Shown here: piece after piece, positions 36,036-48,848 of the stretch
Position numbering within the stretch: the first letter of the stretch is position 1
Layout of the letters: each line of letters begins with the position of its first letter
Assembly: GCA_004802725.1 (NCBI GenBank)
Contig: SGPM01000115.1
Location: 1-64,000, forward strand
DNA from: Antrodiella citrinella
Taxonomy: Eukaryota > Basidiomycota > Agaricomycetes > Polyporales > Steccherinaceae
Reading direction: 5' to 3'
Length of the DNA stretch: 64,000 bases
Notes under the pieces: generated by a model
The model's database searches: none
What the model was told of the DNA's origin: nothing
The model's input: only the letters and a program-made list of their open reading frames with translations
Program-made: the position numbers and the translations under genes

Positions 36036-39000
36036 TTGTGTGGCTACTTTACCCGTGGTTTTTTGGGATTCAGCTTCGCGTCGTCGTTTGTCTTTCGATT
36101 TGCGCTGACTCGGACTGTCTCCCATTCGTGTTGTTCCCTGTTTCAAGTATCGTTTCTCACCGGACGTGATTCAAACATCTGCAGACTCTGTAGAACCTAA
36201 GTTCATCCCGTGATATTGTACCTCTCCAGCTCTCTGAATTCAGTAAATGCCATGTATCGCAAGTTTCAATCACGTTCTAATCTATTCGTTTGTGACCGCA
36301 TCTCAGTTAGTTGCTGAAGTGGAAGTGATTCAAACTTCCAGGTTTCGTCGGGTCTGACGGTGAACGTAACAGGTCAGTAGCTTGAATTCGAAGCTGTCGC
36401 TCCTCCTGAAAGACCGAGTCTAACATTGATCGGTACCGCCCCTTCATTCTTCCATCAATGTATATATTCGCGGGAGACCCAACCTTGAGTCAGTTGGACT
36501 TTGGGGGCTGCTGAGGTTCCGAATAAGCTTCGTCGTTGTCGTCGTCGGTAGTCGTCGCTGTAAAACGTAATGGGTTATTGCCATCCCCCGCGGCAACAAT
36601 GCCGCGGTATCTCCGGTACGCCATTCGGGCATCAGAATTTGTAATGCCGCTACTCCGCTAACCTCGACCGCACTGCAGTGACGTTTCTCTTCAACTTACT
36701 CAATGCAACCTCCATTCTCTTTCGCTCCCTGTGAATACACGAAAAACGTTTCGTTCTCGGTCTTCACTGCCACACAGCGTGTTCGTCGTACGTTCTCATG
36801 AGGCCCCCACTTCAATGGGAATAGGACGACACACCGGCGAACTCGGATATTTCTGGTACCGATGGCACTGGAAGTACAATGACTACTACTATCGCTCAAG
36901 TGTGTATTTCCTAGTAGCGAGGCTCCAGGAACGCCTTTCCTGCAATACCATTCTGATCAGGGTATGGTTTTACGGTCTAAAACGCGCACCGTGGGCCGCC
37001 AGTAACGCGACGTTGTACTTCTTTTGGGCCAACAAGTTCTTGAGGCCGCGTGAACAACGCCATGCCGCGCGGTATCTGCCCCTCCAAGTTCCAAGGTCTC
37101 AAGAACATACCCCAATTCATTCTGGAAACTGTGCCACCATCACATCATGCGTATAGCCAATTTATGCTATGGTCCACGATGGGTTACGATTGGTCCGAGC
37201 CACTCTTGGTATGTTCGCAATATTTTCGTATCATCCCCGTTGACGTATGCATCCCTCGTAGCCGTTCACGCATTTAGCCTACCGAATGACACGGCACAAG
37301 ATACTTCTCTTTTTACCTTTCATCATTCCGTACTTTACAGGAATGACGCGGTGCTTGTGGCGCCAAGTGCAACAGACGATCCGCCATTTGGGGATATCTG
37401 CAACACACGAACATGCGCACACGCTTCCACAGTTGTGTTGTGACCCTGCTCGATCGATGCTTGTTTCTACCCACAGCCAAGCGCGTCCAGAACTTTGACC
37501 GTGCATTTTGCAGACTTCTTGCAAACTCAAAGGCGAACGCGTGTGCTAAGTCTGCGCTTATTTCTCCAGTTTTTTCTGCGCTCATCACCTCCTATTTACG
37601 ACACGCTTACCTTATCTTTTGGCAGTTGTGGTCCCAAGATCCGTCCGTCTCTCTTTGAGGTGGCCGACCAGGAGGCAGCGCGTAACAGTCCAACCTTGGG
37701 AGAAGTGACAGCAAACGTCAGGTAAGAAGGTGGAGAACGCTCGAACGCTTCGAAGAACCCACTCTAATGCCGTTACCTCGCAGATTGACCGAGATACTTC
37801 CATGGGCGATCCAATTTCCTTGCCCGCCATAGGCATACAGATATCTAGACGTCATGACGTTTGTTGATGCTTAACAAGTGCACCCTGGAATGCGCGCTGC
37901 GTGCTCGACACACAATCCCAAATTTTGGGGCCCCTGCCCTCCTTCGTCCCCCGGCTTCACATCGGATCTCGAACGCTCGGCCCTTTGGCTTTTTTTCAAG
38001 TGCTAGCCGCAAACGAAACCCTGGGCTTGGTCAATGTTGTATCAACCATCTCAATTCAGGTCGTATCACAGGATCACTTAACGTTCTTCCTGTCAAGCTC
38101 AATGCAGTGTCGTGCGCCTCGTCATGCTAGGTCGCTCCCTCTAATCATATGGCTCTTGCGCTGCGCTGACAACGTCTATTGGCCCGTCACAGACTATTTA
38201 ATCTTCGCCGTGACGCCCTCAAAGCTACCAAGGACGTTCTAGCCTTACGACTCGCCATCTCCGCGAGTGTTCTCAAACGCACGAGGACAAACTATCGGTT
38301 GGTGCTCGGATCGTCGGGAGCCTGAGTTCAGGCGCTATCCCTACTCTATAGGGCGCAAACTTTGCACAGATGTCATTTAAATCTCGTCACGTTTGTCCTA
38401 CCAACTAATAGTTGTGAAAACGCAAGATTCAGAGTAACAAAGCGCATGTGTTCTACATTCCAAGGTTCGTGCTTAATCGTTTTGTGCACGTCTCTCATGG
38501 TCAAACATTCATCAAACGCAACCGTAGATACTACGAATGTGTGGCTCAGTCACGCGCGACGACACTTCTCGCGAGCCTAGTAGTTTCGAATGCTCTTCAC
38601 TGACTGTGACACGGGGACAACACGACGCGCAAATTTCTCTGATGGGCTGCTCGTGTGTATCATTCAGCAAGCTTCTCCACCTTGCTTCGCTGTCCACTCG
38701 TCAAGCGAAACCGCTTCTGCTTGATTCCAGTATTCATCGGTCTTTGAAAAGTCGCGTCTCAGACTATTCATGCTGAGCATCCATCGTATTGGCAGAGTGT
38801 GCACTTTGCATACTCGGTTCCACACCCCTGCCATGTGTGCCTTGATTTTACTCTCACCAGATCACCCAACGTCCCTTGCTCCCACAGATTTAGGCAAGCC
38901 CCAAGTCGTGTCAAATCTCAGCCTAACGCGCGCGAGGGACTGCGACATTTCCGCCACGATGGTCCCGAGTTGCTTTTGCTGGGTCGTCGTTTCTTCTAGT

Positions 39001-39985
39001 CTCCACTACTTTCACGCACACATCCTAGCCAGCCTAGAAGAGCCCAGCCTTGTACCTCTTCTGCAAGATCATGACATACATGAACCCAGCTCCGCAGCTG
39101 GTAACACGTCGACGGGGGTACAAACTCTCCCAAGCGATCTCATGCGGGCTTTGAAGACTGAATGGGAGCGTGGCGGACGGGTGCTCTCATGACCACAATA
39201 AACTTTCATGGGGCGAAGACACATCGATCAGATGGGACGAGATAAGCAAGGGGTGTGGATACGTTCCGTCTGTGTTGTACGCATATCTGACTCTAGCCGT
39301 GCTTAGAACGCACCTTAATGATAGGTTCTCGTGGCCGCCGAACCTTGGTTGGGCAATTTTTGCTCGTGTAGTGGCCCGCGACACAACATGCGTATCGTTC
39401 GATTCGGATTTTCCTGAGTGGGGTTACTGTGTGTTCAAGAGTCCAGGTACGTTTTGAATGTACATTCCCCAGTAGAATTGCACACTCAGGGTGGAAACAT
39501 AAGGGACTTGACTGCTGACTTCGGACTCCATTCAGTCCGCATACCGACATCTGTCGGCTTTCTTACCAGAAGACCTTTGAGACCCTTTCGTCACTCGAGG
39601 GTACCACGCTTCGAGCTTCAGTACTGGAATGGTTACATGTCATGAATGCAACGAAAATGAGCGTGGGCACCCACAGTCCATTAAAGATATCTGCTCCGGT
39701 CGTTGTGAGTCTAATTCAGTTCTCGTTGACGCCTCGGTCGTCGGGATTCCGACTTCTTACCGAAGCGTATCAGGGAATACATGCGACCATTATTCGTCTT
39801 ATGTCCAGCTCGAAGAAGTAATCAAGTGCATCCGCTGGATAGGTTTTTCGTGATCACCCTGTTCAGACATAACTTTCCTTGCCTCCGGTGAGTAATAAAT
39901 CGTACCGACCTCGTCAGATCATCGCCAATGTTGACAGATCCAACAGGGCTGAGAACATATATCCAAGGCGCACATGACGATCGGG
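36036..39985. other. Region with no supported gene
   Basis: The first 200-300 bases are the 3' end of the WOPR transcript. The rest holds only short frames on both strands, none with a recognised domain. Frames at 36731-37156 and 38770-39192 (+) are the longest and look random in composition. Possibly decayed genes or transposon remnants. Confidence 0.4.
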
Positions 39986-40209
39986 TAGAGTCGCCGGTGA
40001 GAATCAGGATGTTGGACAAAGTTGCAAGACACAAAACGAAAGCAGGAAGGTGGGCCTTTGTGCGGCCCATCTATCAATGTCACTGCGCTGTCACATTTGG
40101 ACCTGGATCCCCGTCTTGACGGGCGCCTATTACGTTATTGAATCCCGCCACCCGCCCCGCTTTCTATACAATACGCGTGCACGTCGTTCATTCAAAGTAG
40201 CACCCTTGT
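39986..40209 (+). repeat. Left arm of a long inverted repeat
   Basis: 224 bases beginning TAGAGTCGCCGGTGAGAATC. They recur as the reverse complement at 40642-40868 with one substitution and three single-base gains, two in a T run and one in a G run. No protein domain is evident in it. The element could be a foldback or MITE-like transposon, with the arms as long terminal inverted repeats around a 432-base spacer. Confidence 0.9.
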
Positions 40210-40641
40210 AAAGTTGTCGAAGTGTATGAGGCTTTAGATGGACCTGCTCCCTTGTTCTCATGGAATCTCACGATCCGAAGTCTGAAGGTCCTCGAAAGGT
40301 GTCGGAGGTGTGGCGAGTGAGTTAGTACATAGTGTTTCTTCTCTTCAAGTTTTCACTGCTACATTTTGGGCGCCGGTGTACCATATCCTTATCTACTTAT
40401 CGATGTGCTGTAGTGTAAAGAATGACTTATTTAGAGCCACGCAGCCTGACGTAGGATTGTAGCGGCAGGGATATCGAATTTCTGTAAACGGCATCATTGG
40501 CCATGCTGCCCTGGTCTGACTCGTACTTACAGTTGCTTACTTGCGTGTCACACCAGTACTAGACCATGGGTCTTTCTTTGAGGCTCAAGTGGTCAAATGT
40601 GACAGTGAATATTTACCGATTAGTGATTATGTATACAGTAC
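40210..40641. other. Spacer between inverted-repeat arms
   Basis: 432 bases with no open frame of note and no recognised domain; too short for a transposase. Transcription across arms and spacer would give an RNA with a stem of about 225 base pairs. Confidence 0.6.
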
Positions 40642-40868
40642 ACAAGGGTGCTACTTTGAATGAACGACGTGCACGCGTATTGTATAGAAAGCGGGGCGGG
40701 TGGCGGGATTCAATAACGTAATAGGCGCCCCGTCAAGACGGGGATCCAGGTCCAAAAATGTGACAGCGCAGTGACATTGATAGATGGGCCGCACAAAGGC
40801 CCACCTTCCTGCTTTCGTTTTGTGTCTTGCAACTTCGTCCAACATCCTGATTCTCACCGGCGACTCTA
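40642..40868 (-). repeat. Right arm of a long inverted repeat
   Basis: 227 bases, the reverse complement of 39986-40209 and ending GACTCTA. I see no obvious target-site duplication: flanks read ATCGGG on the left and GAAGTC on the right. Confidence 0.9.
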
Positions 40869-41533
40869 GAAGTCTGTTTTCCACATTGACGTCCAGACAC
40901 AGGCCTGGCCCAGGATCGCCTTTGTGTGCAGAGTCGCCTAGTGGGAGCTCACCGCTAAACGCGTCGTCAGGTGCTCCGTATGCCTGGGGGAGTGATCGCG
41001 ACGAGGGAGAAGGTTCAGTTGAGTGAGGCCCACCAAAGCAACGGGCTGATCTCATCCAGATCTGCTGTCCATTAGAGCTAATTGACAGCGAGGGCACCGA
41101 CTGTCACCCCGGCCTTCCGGGTCAATGGCCTTCTAGCCGAAGTCCTCCGCTGTTTTCGCCTCTCAGCAGCATTGCTCGCAGGTTCCTTTGCCCTCCGACG
41201 GTGAATGTATGCGTGTTGTTTGGCGTAGAAGACCCCGCCAGGTGGCCACGGCAGATAGTAACGCGCTCAGCAATGTACGTGGATATGTCGAGAAGAAGAG
41301 GCGTCGTTGATGCGGGAAAGGGTAGTCCTCTAACTATAACGGGGCGAGATCGCGTCGGGATTCGCGCCTTTGTCCGTCTCGAGCGACCAAAGCAGGAGAT
41401 TTCTCTATTTCATCTGTCCGATGGCTGGCCCCTTCCTTCCCTCTGTTTTGCGCCACCGTAGCCCGCAACTCCTCGCACGTCCACGCCAAATCGTGTCCTG
41501 CTTCGATTCCTCCGAGGAGGTCGTCCAAGCCCG
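40869..41533. other. Intergenic, upstream of the Mei2-like gene
   Basis: No supported gene. The last 200 bases are rich in C/T and lead into the promoter of the Mei2-like gene. Confidence 0.45.
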
Positions 41534-41539
41534 TATAAA
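41534..41539 (+). promoter_or_regulatory. TATA box of the Mei2-like gene
   Basis: CCGTATAAATTC lies about 125 bases before the ATG at 41662 and is followed by a C/T-rich stretch (41560-41590). Confidence 0.55.
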
Positions 41540-41661
41540 TTCATCGCCCCGCCCTCGTCACTTCTCTCTCCCCCCCCATCTTCTCCCGTGCCTCGCTTTG
41601 CTTGCCCCATCTTGGTCGCTTGTATCTCCTTTGCTTGTACCATCTTGTGAAACAGTCTCAA

Positions 41662-44600
41662 ATGGACCATACGCTGCACCTCCCCGTCCCCTTCCCTACC
41701 CTCGCTCGCCCCCTCGACGAGGCACGTGCCCCATTTATCTTCATTCTGCCCTCCTTATTGAACGCCTTTCATTGCAGCCCGAAAAGACCGACGATCACGC
41801 GTCCGTCCACTCCCGCGTGCATTCCTCTCCGACGTCACCCAACCCCTGGTGCGTCCCGTCCACTCACCGTCACGCCCCAACGTGACCTCTCATTGAATGC
41901 GCACAGGCTTCTCAGTTACCCCAAGTCCAAAAAGAAACTTTCCGTCACGTCATCCGGCTCTCCCCGCCGCTCTCATGTTCCGCTCACCCCGCCGCTCACC
42001 CCCTCGTCCTCGTTCAATTCTGCGTCCGGAAACGAGGCGTCTGACAGAGACAACGATGCAGAGTCTACCGTCCCCTCCACGCCTCCGGAGAGCCCGCTCC
42101 GTGCTGCCGCTTGGAACGCCGCGAACGGAAAGCGCATGACTTTTGGTAACTTTGGGAACGTGTACATGTCGCCCGTCAGCGGAGACAGCGATATCAGCTC
42201 CAGCGACCTCCCGCGCAGGCGCATGAGCTCTGTGGGGTCCGCTTCCCCTGCTGGCAGTGTCGACAGCGTCACACCGAGGATGGAGAAGACGTTCAAGTTG
42301 GATGATAGTCACGCCGAAGATCCGTCGCAACTCGCGTCGCGACAGATGAGCACGCGTGCCTTGGAGATCCTGACCACGTTCAAAGGACTTGCCGAGCCTT
42401 CTCGTTTCGTTCTGGTTCGTACTTCTGGATTACTCATTCTGAATATCGTCAGACTCATGGTTGCTATCTAGTTGCGCAATATCCCTTCGCAGACCTCGCG
42501 CGAGTTACTCCAGGATGCCTTCTACCCGTCGCAGCAGATTAAAGGTGTCCTCGTACGGTATCAGCAGCACTACGGAGTCATCGTCCTCGCGTTCTTTGAC
42601 GTGGAGCAGGCGGAGATGGCCAGAGGTTTCCTTGACGGAAAACTGGTGGCAGATGTGCTCCATATGTATCGAAACGAGCTCACCGGACAGCAGAAGATTG
42701 AAGCTATCTTCGTGAACCAGGATCATGTCGTTGAGGTAACTGGCTGGTCGTCCGTCCCTCTTCAGACTTGCTGACACCTTTCTATAGGTGGCAGGAGTTT
42801 CAAATTTCGTTGCTTCGACCTCCGGAATGTTCTATGTCACTATCGAAGGCCGCTCGCTTGCACCAGAGTCGGTCCGTAACTTGCTATCCGGGTACGGCGA
42901 CTTGATAGAGTTCTGCTGCTTGGAATCGTCCGAATACCAGGTCAGTCTACTATTCCTTACAGACTTGCCCTTTCCAAGACGCATATACCCACTTCTCCTT
43001 CTCGCAGCATAAGTTCCGTGTCGAATACAAAAACGAGCGTAAAGCCCAGGTCGCGTACTCCGCCTTGAAGCAGCGCTCCATGTTCGGCGCGGTTGTCCGC
43101 ACCTATCGTCCGGGTGAAGATGCCGAATCCAACTCGGTCAACTACAATCGTGTTGCCAATGGTCCGGGTGGTATGGTCTTTGGTCAAACTGAGGTTGACC
43201 TGACTTCGCCGGCCCGTAACAACATTGCGCTGCCTGAAGAGTGTACGTGGTCTTAATCTTGATCGATTCGTCTCAATTAACGGCTTCGGCTGCTTAGATG
43301 AACGTCGACCACGGTCTGTCAGTGCTGGCGAAGGTGCCCATGACGGTTCCCGTGCTCACCCGGGTCAGAGAGACATGCGTGGTAGAGTGCGCGAGAGAGA
43401 CGCTTCGCTTTCTCCTCAGGAGGAGTTTGGTGCACGGATGAGGGGTGTTGGCATGTACGATAGTCAGGCACGTACTTTATTCGACGTCGTCTGGCAAGCG
43501 TGACCTCATTGTCGTTCTCCAGATGCACCCTCCGCCGTCGCCGTCGCGGCGCCGAAGCAATAGTCTTGGACCGGAACCGGAGCGCAGTGCTAGTATCCCA
43601 CCTCCTCAAGCTGGCTTCCCTCCTGGTATCTGGCCTGTTGCAGCCGGCGCAGATCCGAACGGCGCATACGCGTACGAGCAACACGTCGCGTCGATGAACC
43701 CTTACGCGTCCCAGTTCACCCCAGGCATCCCGAACCCCGCCTATCATATGGGGATTCCGCCGTCTACTCCGCAGCTCTTCCATGCGCCTCCGCCCCAGCA
43801 GCTTATGCAGAACGACGGCTTCATGCATCCCGTTATGCCGCATCATGCTGGGCCTGAGATTTGGCAGCAGGCGTATCCGCACGTCCCTCCCGGTCTGCAA
43901 CACCCTCAGATGACTGGGGGCATGAAGTATTTCCTCCCTCCACCGCCTGCTGATCTTCATCATTCTCCTCCGAGGACGGCTTTCGCGGCCCAGAACGGGC
44001 CCGAGCATTGCACCTACGCGATATCCTCCACTACCCCACATCGCTCCAGCTACGCTCCACGCACACCTGTCTCACCTACGTCTCCCATCGACGCATTCAC
44101 GGCGTCGTTTGCCTCCTTGAATACGTCTGCTCCCGGCGATACGGCACAGAAGAACCAGTTGGATTTGGCAGCGATTGAGAAAGGCATCGATACGCGTACG
44201 ACGGTGATGGTGAAGAATATCCCGAACAAGATGACGGATAAGGATTTGTTGGATTTCATCTCGAAGGTGTGTCCTCGCAGGATTGATTTCCTGTATTTGA
44301 GGATGGACTTCCAGAACGGTACGTGATTCTTTCATGCCCGATGAGCTATTGTCATGGCTGACAACGCGCATATACTAGGGTGTAACGTTGGATATGCGTT
44401 CGTGAACTTCATTACGGTGCAGGATTTGCTGCACTTTGCGTCTACGCAGTTGGGAGTCAAGTGGTACGGTCTTTAAGCTCGTGACGACGTATCATGTCTC
44501 ATTCGTCTCTTTCAGGAACATGTACTCCAGTGAAAAGTATCTCCAACTCTCGTATGCGAATTACCAGTACGTCATTTCCCCACTCTTCTCTTAGATCACC

Positions 44601-44939
44601 GTTGACACGATCCGTCTCATTAGAGGCAAAGAAGCCCTCGTCGAGAAGTTCAAGAATTCGTGTATTATGGATGAACGTGAAGCCTGGCGCCCCAAGATCT
44701 TCTATTCGTCCGGACCGAATGAGGGGATGCCTGAGCCTTTCCCGTCGCCGACGCATCTCAGGCGCAAGGAGAGGAGTGCGCACAATCGCGGAGCGTTGTT
44801 CGTCCCTGGGCCGGGCAGCCAGCATCATGTGCACGCGCGTGGTGGTGCGGTGGGGAGGCGGGGTCCTCCTCATGTCAATCACCAAGCTCACGAGAGCGCG
44901 GAGTTCAGGCAGTACCCGCCGAGGATGTCGTCCCAATGA
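41662..44939 (+). CDS. Mei2-like RNA-binding protein with three RRMs
   Basis: Large multi-exon gene. Disordered Ser/Pro-rich N-terminus (LTPPLTPSSSF, STPPESPLRAA). RRM1 starts SRFVLLRNIPSQTSRELLQD and contains IKGVLVRYQQHYGVIVLAFF. RRM2 has MFYVTIEGRSLAPESVRNLL and HKFRVEYKNERKA. A long Pro/Tyr/Gln-rich linker follows (MHPPPSPSRRRS to SAPGDT). The C-terminal Mei2-type RRM reads TTVMVKNIPNKMTDKDLLDF, CPRRIDFLYLRMDFQNG and CNVGYAFVNFI, then EALVEKFKNSCIM. This third RRM is the family signature. It binds meiRNA in fission yeast, where Mei2 switches cells from mitosis to meiosis. Basidiomycete and plant homologues act in meiosis or development. Start at 41662 is the first ATG after the TATA box. 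Stop at 44937-44939. Confidence 0.92.
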
Positions 44940-44967
44940 TCCATTGCTTTTGACTGTGACTCATTGC

Positions 44968-45039
44968 CTGCTTCATTGTTCTCCCCCCCCGCTGCTTCAT
45001 TGTTCTCTCCCCTTACTGCTTCATTGTTTTCTCCCCTCA
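44968..45039 (+). repeat. 24-bp minisatellite, three copies
   Basis: Three tandem units of 24 bases (44968-44991, 44992-45015, 45016-45039), each starting CTGCTTCATTGTT and then C/T-rich. They lie 29 bases after the Mei2-like stop, so are probably in its 3' untranslated region. Confidence 0.85.
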
Positions 45040-46652
45040 CTGTTATCGTGTTATCTCCCCCTCTCGTCGCTCGTCTCGCGGACATGTACGATTTCATTTG
45101 TTATCGTCTCTCCCTTCCCTCCTCTCGTTATCATCTGCATCCGCATCGTCGTACTCTGCACTGTCCCGTTTTCTCTTCTCGTTGCTCTGCTCTGCATGTA
45201 CCACGTCACTGTCGTCAGTCTCTACAAGTTCACGATCTGTTGTTGCTTTTCTCATCCGATTTGATATCGATATTTACACACTTTCCTTTTAATCTTTCCG
45301 TCTCTCATCTTTGTTTGGTTCGGGTATCGTTATTAGATAGTCTGTATATGCTCTGAGTCGCTTTGTTGCTTTTGCCTGTGTTTCGCCTTCGTTGTGTATA
45401 GCTGCTCTCTGTTTCGCGTCGGACTTTATAATTTCTGTCTGTGTCTGCTGTCGAGTCGGATGTAGATATGTCGTCGTGTACCTACTATAATGAATCATGA
45501 ATAGAACCCGATGTCCTGTTGCCTGTGGAGCGTTCTCTGGACGGCACATGTTTACATTGTAGTGACAATGAAAACGTCCTTGAAGTAGTTATGGTACACG
45601 GTGCGTATGGCAAGTCCAATATTGATCAGGCACTCAGTACTCAGTCCGGGTAATCCCCAACGTCGGCTTTGATAGCTCGCCAAGTGGGACGGGAGGATAT
45701 GTCGTTCGTTCCACCACCTACGAACACCGTCAGTATCCAAGGGAGGGGAGGTGACGTGCTACAATACAAATCGGTACTCTGCGGTGGACGTAGAGGTATG
45801 GCTGCGTGGCGAGGTGTTTGGCCACTTGGACGTTGTATGTTTCAAGCTTGCGGCACCTGGCAGGAACACAACGAGTGAGTCTCAGCTCCCGACCACGCAC
45901 AGAGCCTTCAACGGTTTCAACAATGGCGGGATTGATGATCAGCTCCATAACGAGCTCGAACGCGTCGGGGATGGAGCGGGGTCATCGGTGGGTCACTGGC
46001 AACTTCAACGGTAATATACTAACTTCACCGGTAGGATGATGATCGATGATCGATGAAGGCGTTGCGTCCGTTTCAGGAAATTGCAATCCTGATTTGGTGT
46101 TTGGTGACGCGACTTGAGGACCGTTACCATGACGACGACGATGGCTGAAGAAAACGGTAAGACGTTGGATCTAGGACTTTCAGGGAATTTCTTCGCGATT
46201 CTGTCGGATGGAGTGTGTCGTATCACTGAGTGATTGTGATGATGATGGAAGTACTGCCAGGTCGCCGCCGCCGCTTCACGATCTTTAGAGTCAGTTGACA
46301 CCACTTCAGCAACTGCCTCCGAGAAGATACTGAGACACGTACATAAAACCTCACAGGGTGCGGGACTCGGTTTCGTGCTGCATAAAATGATGAAAATATC
46401 GTGAAGAAAGTTTGAATAATATTACAATTTTACGGTTGAGAAGATTGTGAAAATATTGTGTTATCTTCAAAGTTTTATCACAATCTTATCAGACTTCACG
46501 ATAATATCACGATCTTACTTAGAATTTACTGCAAGGGAAGAACATGAAAATAATCAAACATTTGTCACAATTTCTTTATCATTTTCTCAACAGCTAAAGC
46601 CGAGTGTGCCTTCGACCCCCAACGATGTCGCCAGTCACGCTCTACTACTGCG
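45040..46652. other. Intergenic, with an AT-rich palindromic patch
   Basis: 45040-45500 is T/C-rich and probably the 3' part of the Mei2-like transcript. 45550-46300 holds short frames only. 46385-46530 is strikingly AT-rich and contains repeated and inverted copies of short motifs such as ATCGTGAAG, TATCACAATCTTATC and GATTGTGAAAATATTGTG. No gene is called. Confidence 0.45.
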
Positions 46653-47991
46653 ATGTCTAGTACTCTGGCTGCTCCCGAATTCCCCTTCAAAAACATAGCG
46701 CTCTTGTGAGTTCAATCGTGCTGTTCCTCAGAAACATCTTGAACTTTGGTCTTTGCAGACTAGGACCTATAGTACGCACAACAACAGCTATGATTTTTGG
46801 ACGCCTGTCGTGATCACGTCTTGCCGTATCTAGCTCTTTGGACACCTCTTCAACTGGGCATTGTTCGGCGTCCTTAGCGTTCAAGTCTGTGAGCCTGTCG
46901 AACTTTGCGCATATGCCGGCACCACTGATTTCTCCGGGTAGCTGTCTACTACATTGTTTTCCCAACCGATGACTATAGACTCAAAACAAAACCCTAGTGG
47001 GATTCGCGTATGTGCTAGAGATGGTTCAGCTCGGCTTGGCCACTCGCGATGCATTTACGCTGTTTGTCTCCAGCTGGGGGCAGGTTAAGACCTGTGGGCG
47101 AACCAAGCTCTTGAGCTTTACTGGCTTAGCCTGCCGATAATTACTGCACTCCGTGAGTATTTGATACTTTTTCCGTTCCTCATTCTCGCTGTGACTCATG
47201 GTTCGCAGTCAGCAGTACATGCCAGCTCTTCTATGCGTGGAGAATATACACATTCGGCTGTACCGTGACGTACTGGGTAGCAGGTGCGATTTTGTCTGGT
47301 ATGTTCAACATTTCAGAACTTCATTCCTATGTGCTTATCGTTATGAACGATTAGTTCTCAGTGGCACAATTGGTCGTTGGTATGTGTGAGGATTCGAACA
47401 TTCGAATCTATCTTGGATGGTGAGCGCACAGTGTAGTCCCAAACCGTTATCAGTTGACGATGTCTGGCCGTCAGTTACATTGTCATCTGGCAAGAAAGGC
47501 AGTCTGGTAAGTACAAATGTTTTGCTGATACGTGCAATGCTAAATCCGTGTAGGCCTGGTTAGGAATCGGAATCCTGTGTGACCTGACCGTCACTTGCAG
47601 TATGTTTTACTACCTCTGGCAGGCGAAGAGATTAACATCGATGCACCACGCGACGAGCTTGTTGTCTAGGCTCATCAATATCACCGTTGAGACTGGCCTA
47701 GTTATTACTTCAGCATCGGTCGTGATCTATATCTTATTTCTCAAAGCCCCCAAGACCAGTCTTTACACTGTCCCTTTACTCGTGATGAGCAAGCTGTACT
47801 CAAATTGCCTCCTNGCGGTGAGCTTCACACGACTTCTGTCTCTANAGGCGTACTTACTCAATGTGAATGCACATGCAGCTATTGAACTCTCGTTCCCTGA
47901 ATACTACAAATTCCCTGATTGGACTAGTCACGTTGACGGATACCTCTTTATCCCCGCGTCGCACGCCTCCGCACCCTGTAACCGGCGGTGA
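46653..47991 (+). pseudogene. DUF6534-type multi-pass membrane protein, apparently frameshifted
   Basis: Exon pieces in order read MSSTLAAPEFPFKN, LGPIVRTTTAMIFG, LFNWALFGVLSVQ, YYIVFPTDDYRLKTK, TLVGFAYVLEMVQLGLATRD, ELYWLSLPIITAL, STCQLFYAWRIYTF, AWLGIGILCDLTVTCSMFYY and LINITVETGLVITSASVVIY with LYSNCL. This order and the hydrophobic helices are those of the basidiomycete DUF6534 family (about seven helices, function unknown). Two joins do not keep frame with any good intron: near 46996 (AAAACAAAACCC) and near 47085-47130. Single Ns occur at 47814 and 47845. Either the gene is a young pseudogene or the sequence has indel errors here. The C-terminal end at 47991 is uncertain. Confidence 0.6.
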
Positions 47992-48279
47992 GTCCAACCC
48001 GAGAGACCCGCTATGAATGACTTGGGTGCAATCGTCGTGAAGATTTGCAAGACTTNGGATNNGCAGCACGCCGGCTCGTTCCGTACTAGCAAGGAAAGTG
48101 GGAGATAACTGTGGTGCGTTATTGTTTCGACTGGCACCGATAGCATATATAGAGCTAAATNTTCGCGGTACAGCACTTCCCAGGTTTAGGTTTTAGATTG
48201 CGCGTTTGAGTTGCAGTGAAAGCCAAGTTTCAAAAGGTGAATTGGTACAGAAGTAAACCCCTGGGAAGGCCNCGATGAC

Positions 48280-48516
48280 ATGCTCTTACACGCACAATAC
48301 CTTCTCCAGTTGGAGTCCAAGAAGATGGGCAACATGTGGGAAGACTACTTGACGAGCGACGAGGAGGTCGAGAGGCCCATGCNGGGCGAGTTAATCGCTG
48401 CTACGCAATTCCAGCAGGTTCATTGGGTCGCCGACATACCACCCGTCTCGTTTGAGGAGACTGAATCCGATCGGAAAGTCAAGCGCCAACTCTTGGAGAT
48501 CCTGGGTACTATGTGA
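48280..48516 (+). other. Unassigned short open frame
   Basis: 78 codons starting MLLHAQYLLQLESKKMGN, acidic in the middle (TSDEEVE) and ending LEILGTM. It looks coding in composition and lies between the DUF6534 relic and the GST gene. It could be a last exon or a fragment. No family recognised; one N at 48383. Confidence 0.3.
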
Positions 48517-48848
48517 CTGTCGCAATGTTCCTAGGCTCACCTACGTGTCGTCACCCGCGAACTAATAATCTTCACAGACGCATCAGATCTTGAGTGGGGC
48601 ACTCTTCTCTATCATGAGAGCGGCAGCCTGTCGTAGAGTACGTGGCTTGTTTCCGCTCGCTATCGACGATCGAAGAGACTTTCTGGCTAGTTGTCCGATA
48701 TGTCGTTTTCTATACGAGTCCTATAACATATTTTCAAATGTCACAATTGTATTCTATGCAGATCGTAATCGCAGGACCGCCACAGTCGGATGAATGCCAT
48801 AACAGAATATATGGTCTGTCTACAGTGCACGTGCACGCTCTCCGTGAA

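Noticed and set aside
39928..40119. Frames inside the inverted-repeat arms
   Set aside because: The same peptide appears on opposite strands only because the DNA is repeated; no start context or domain.
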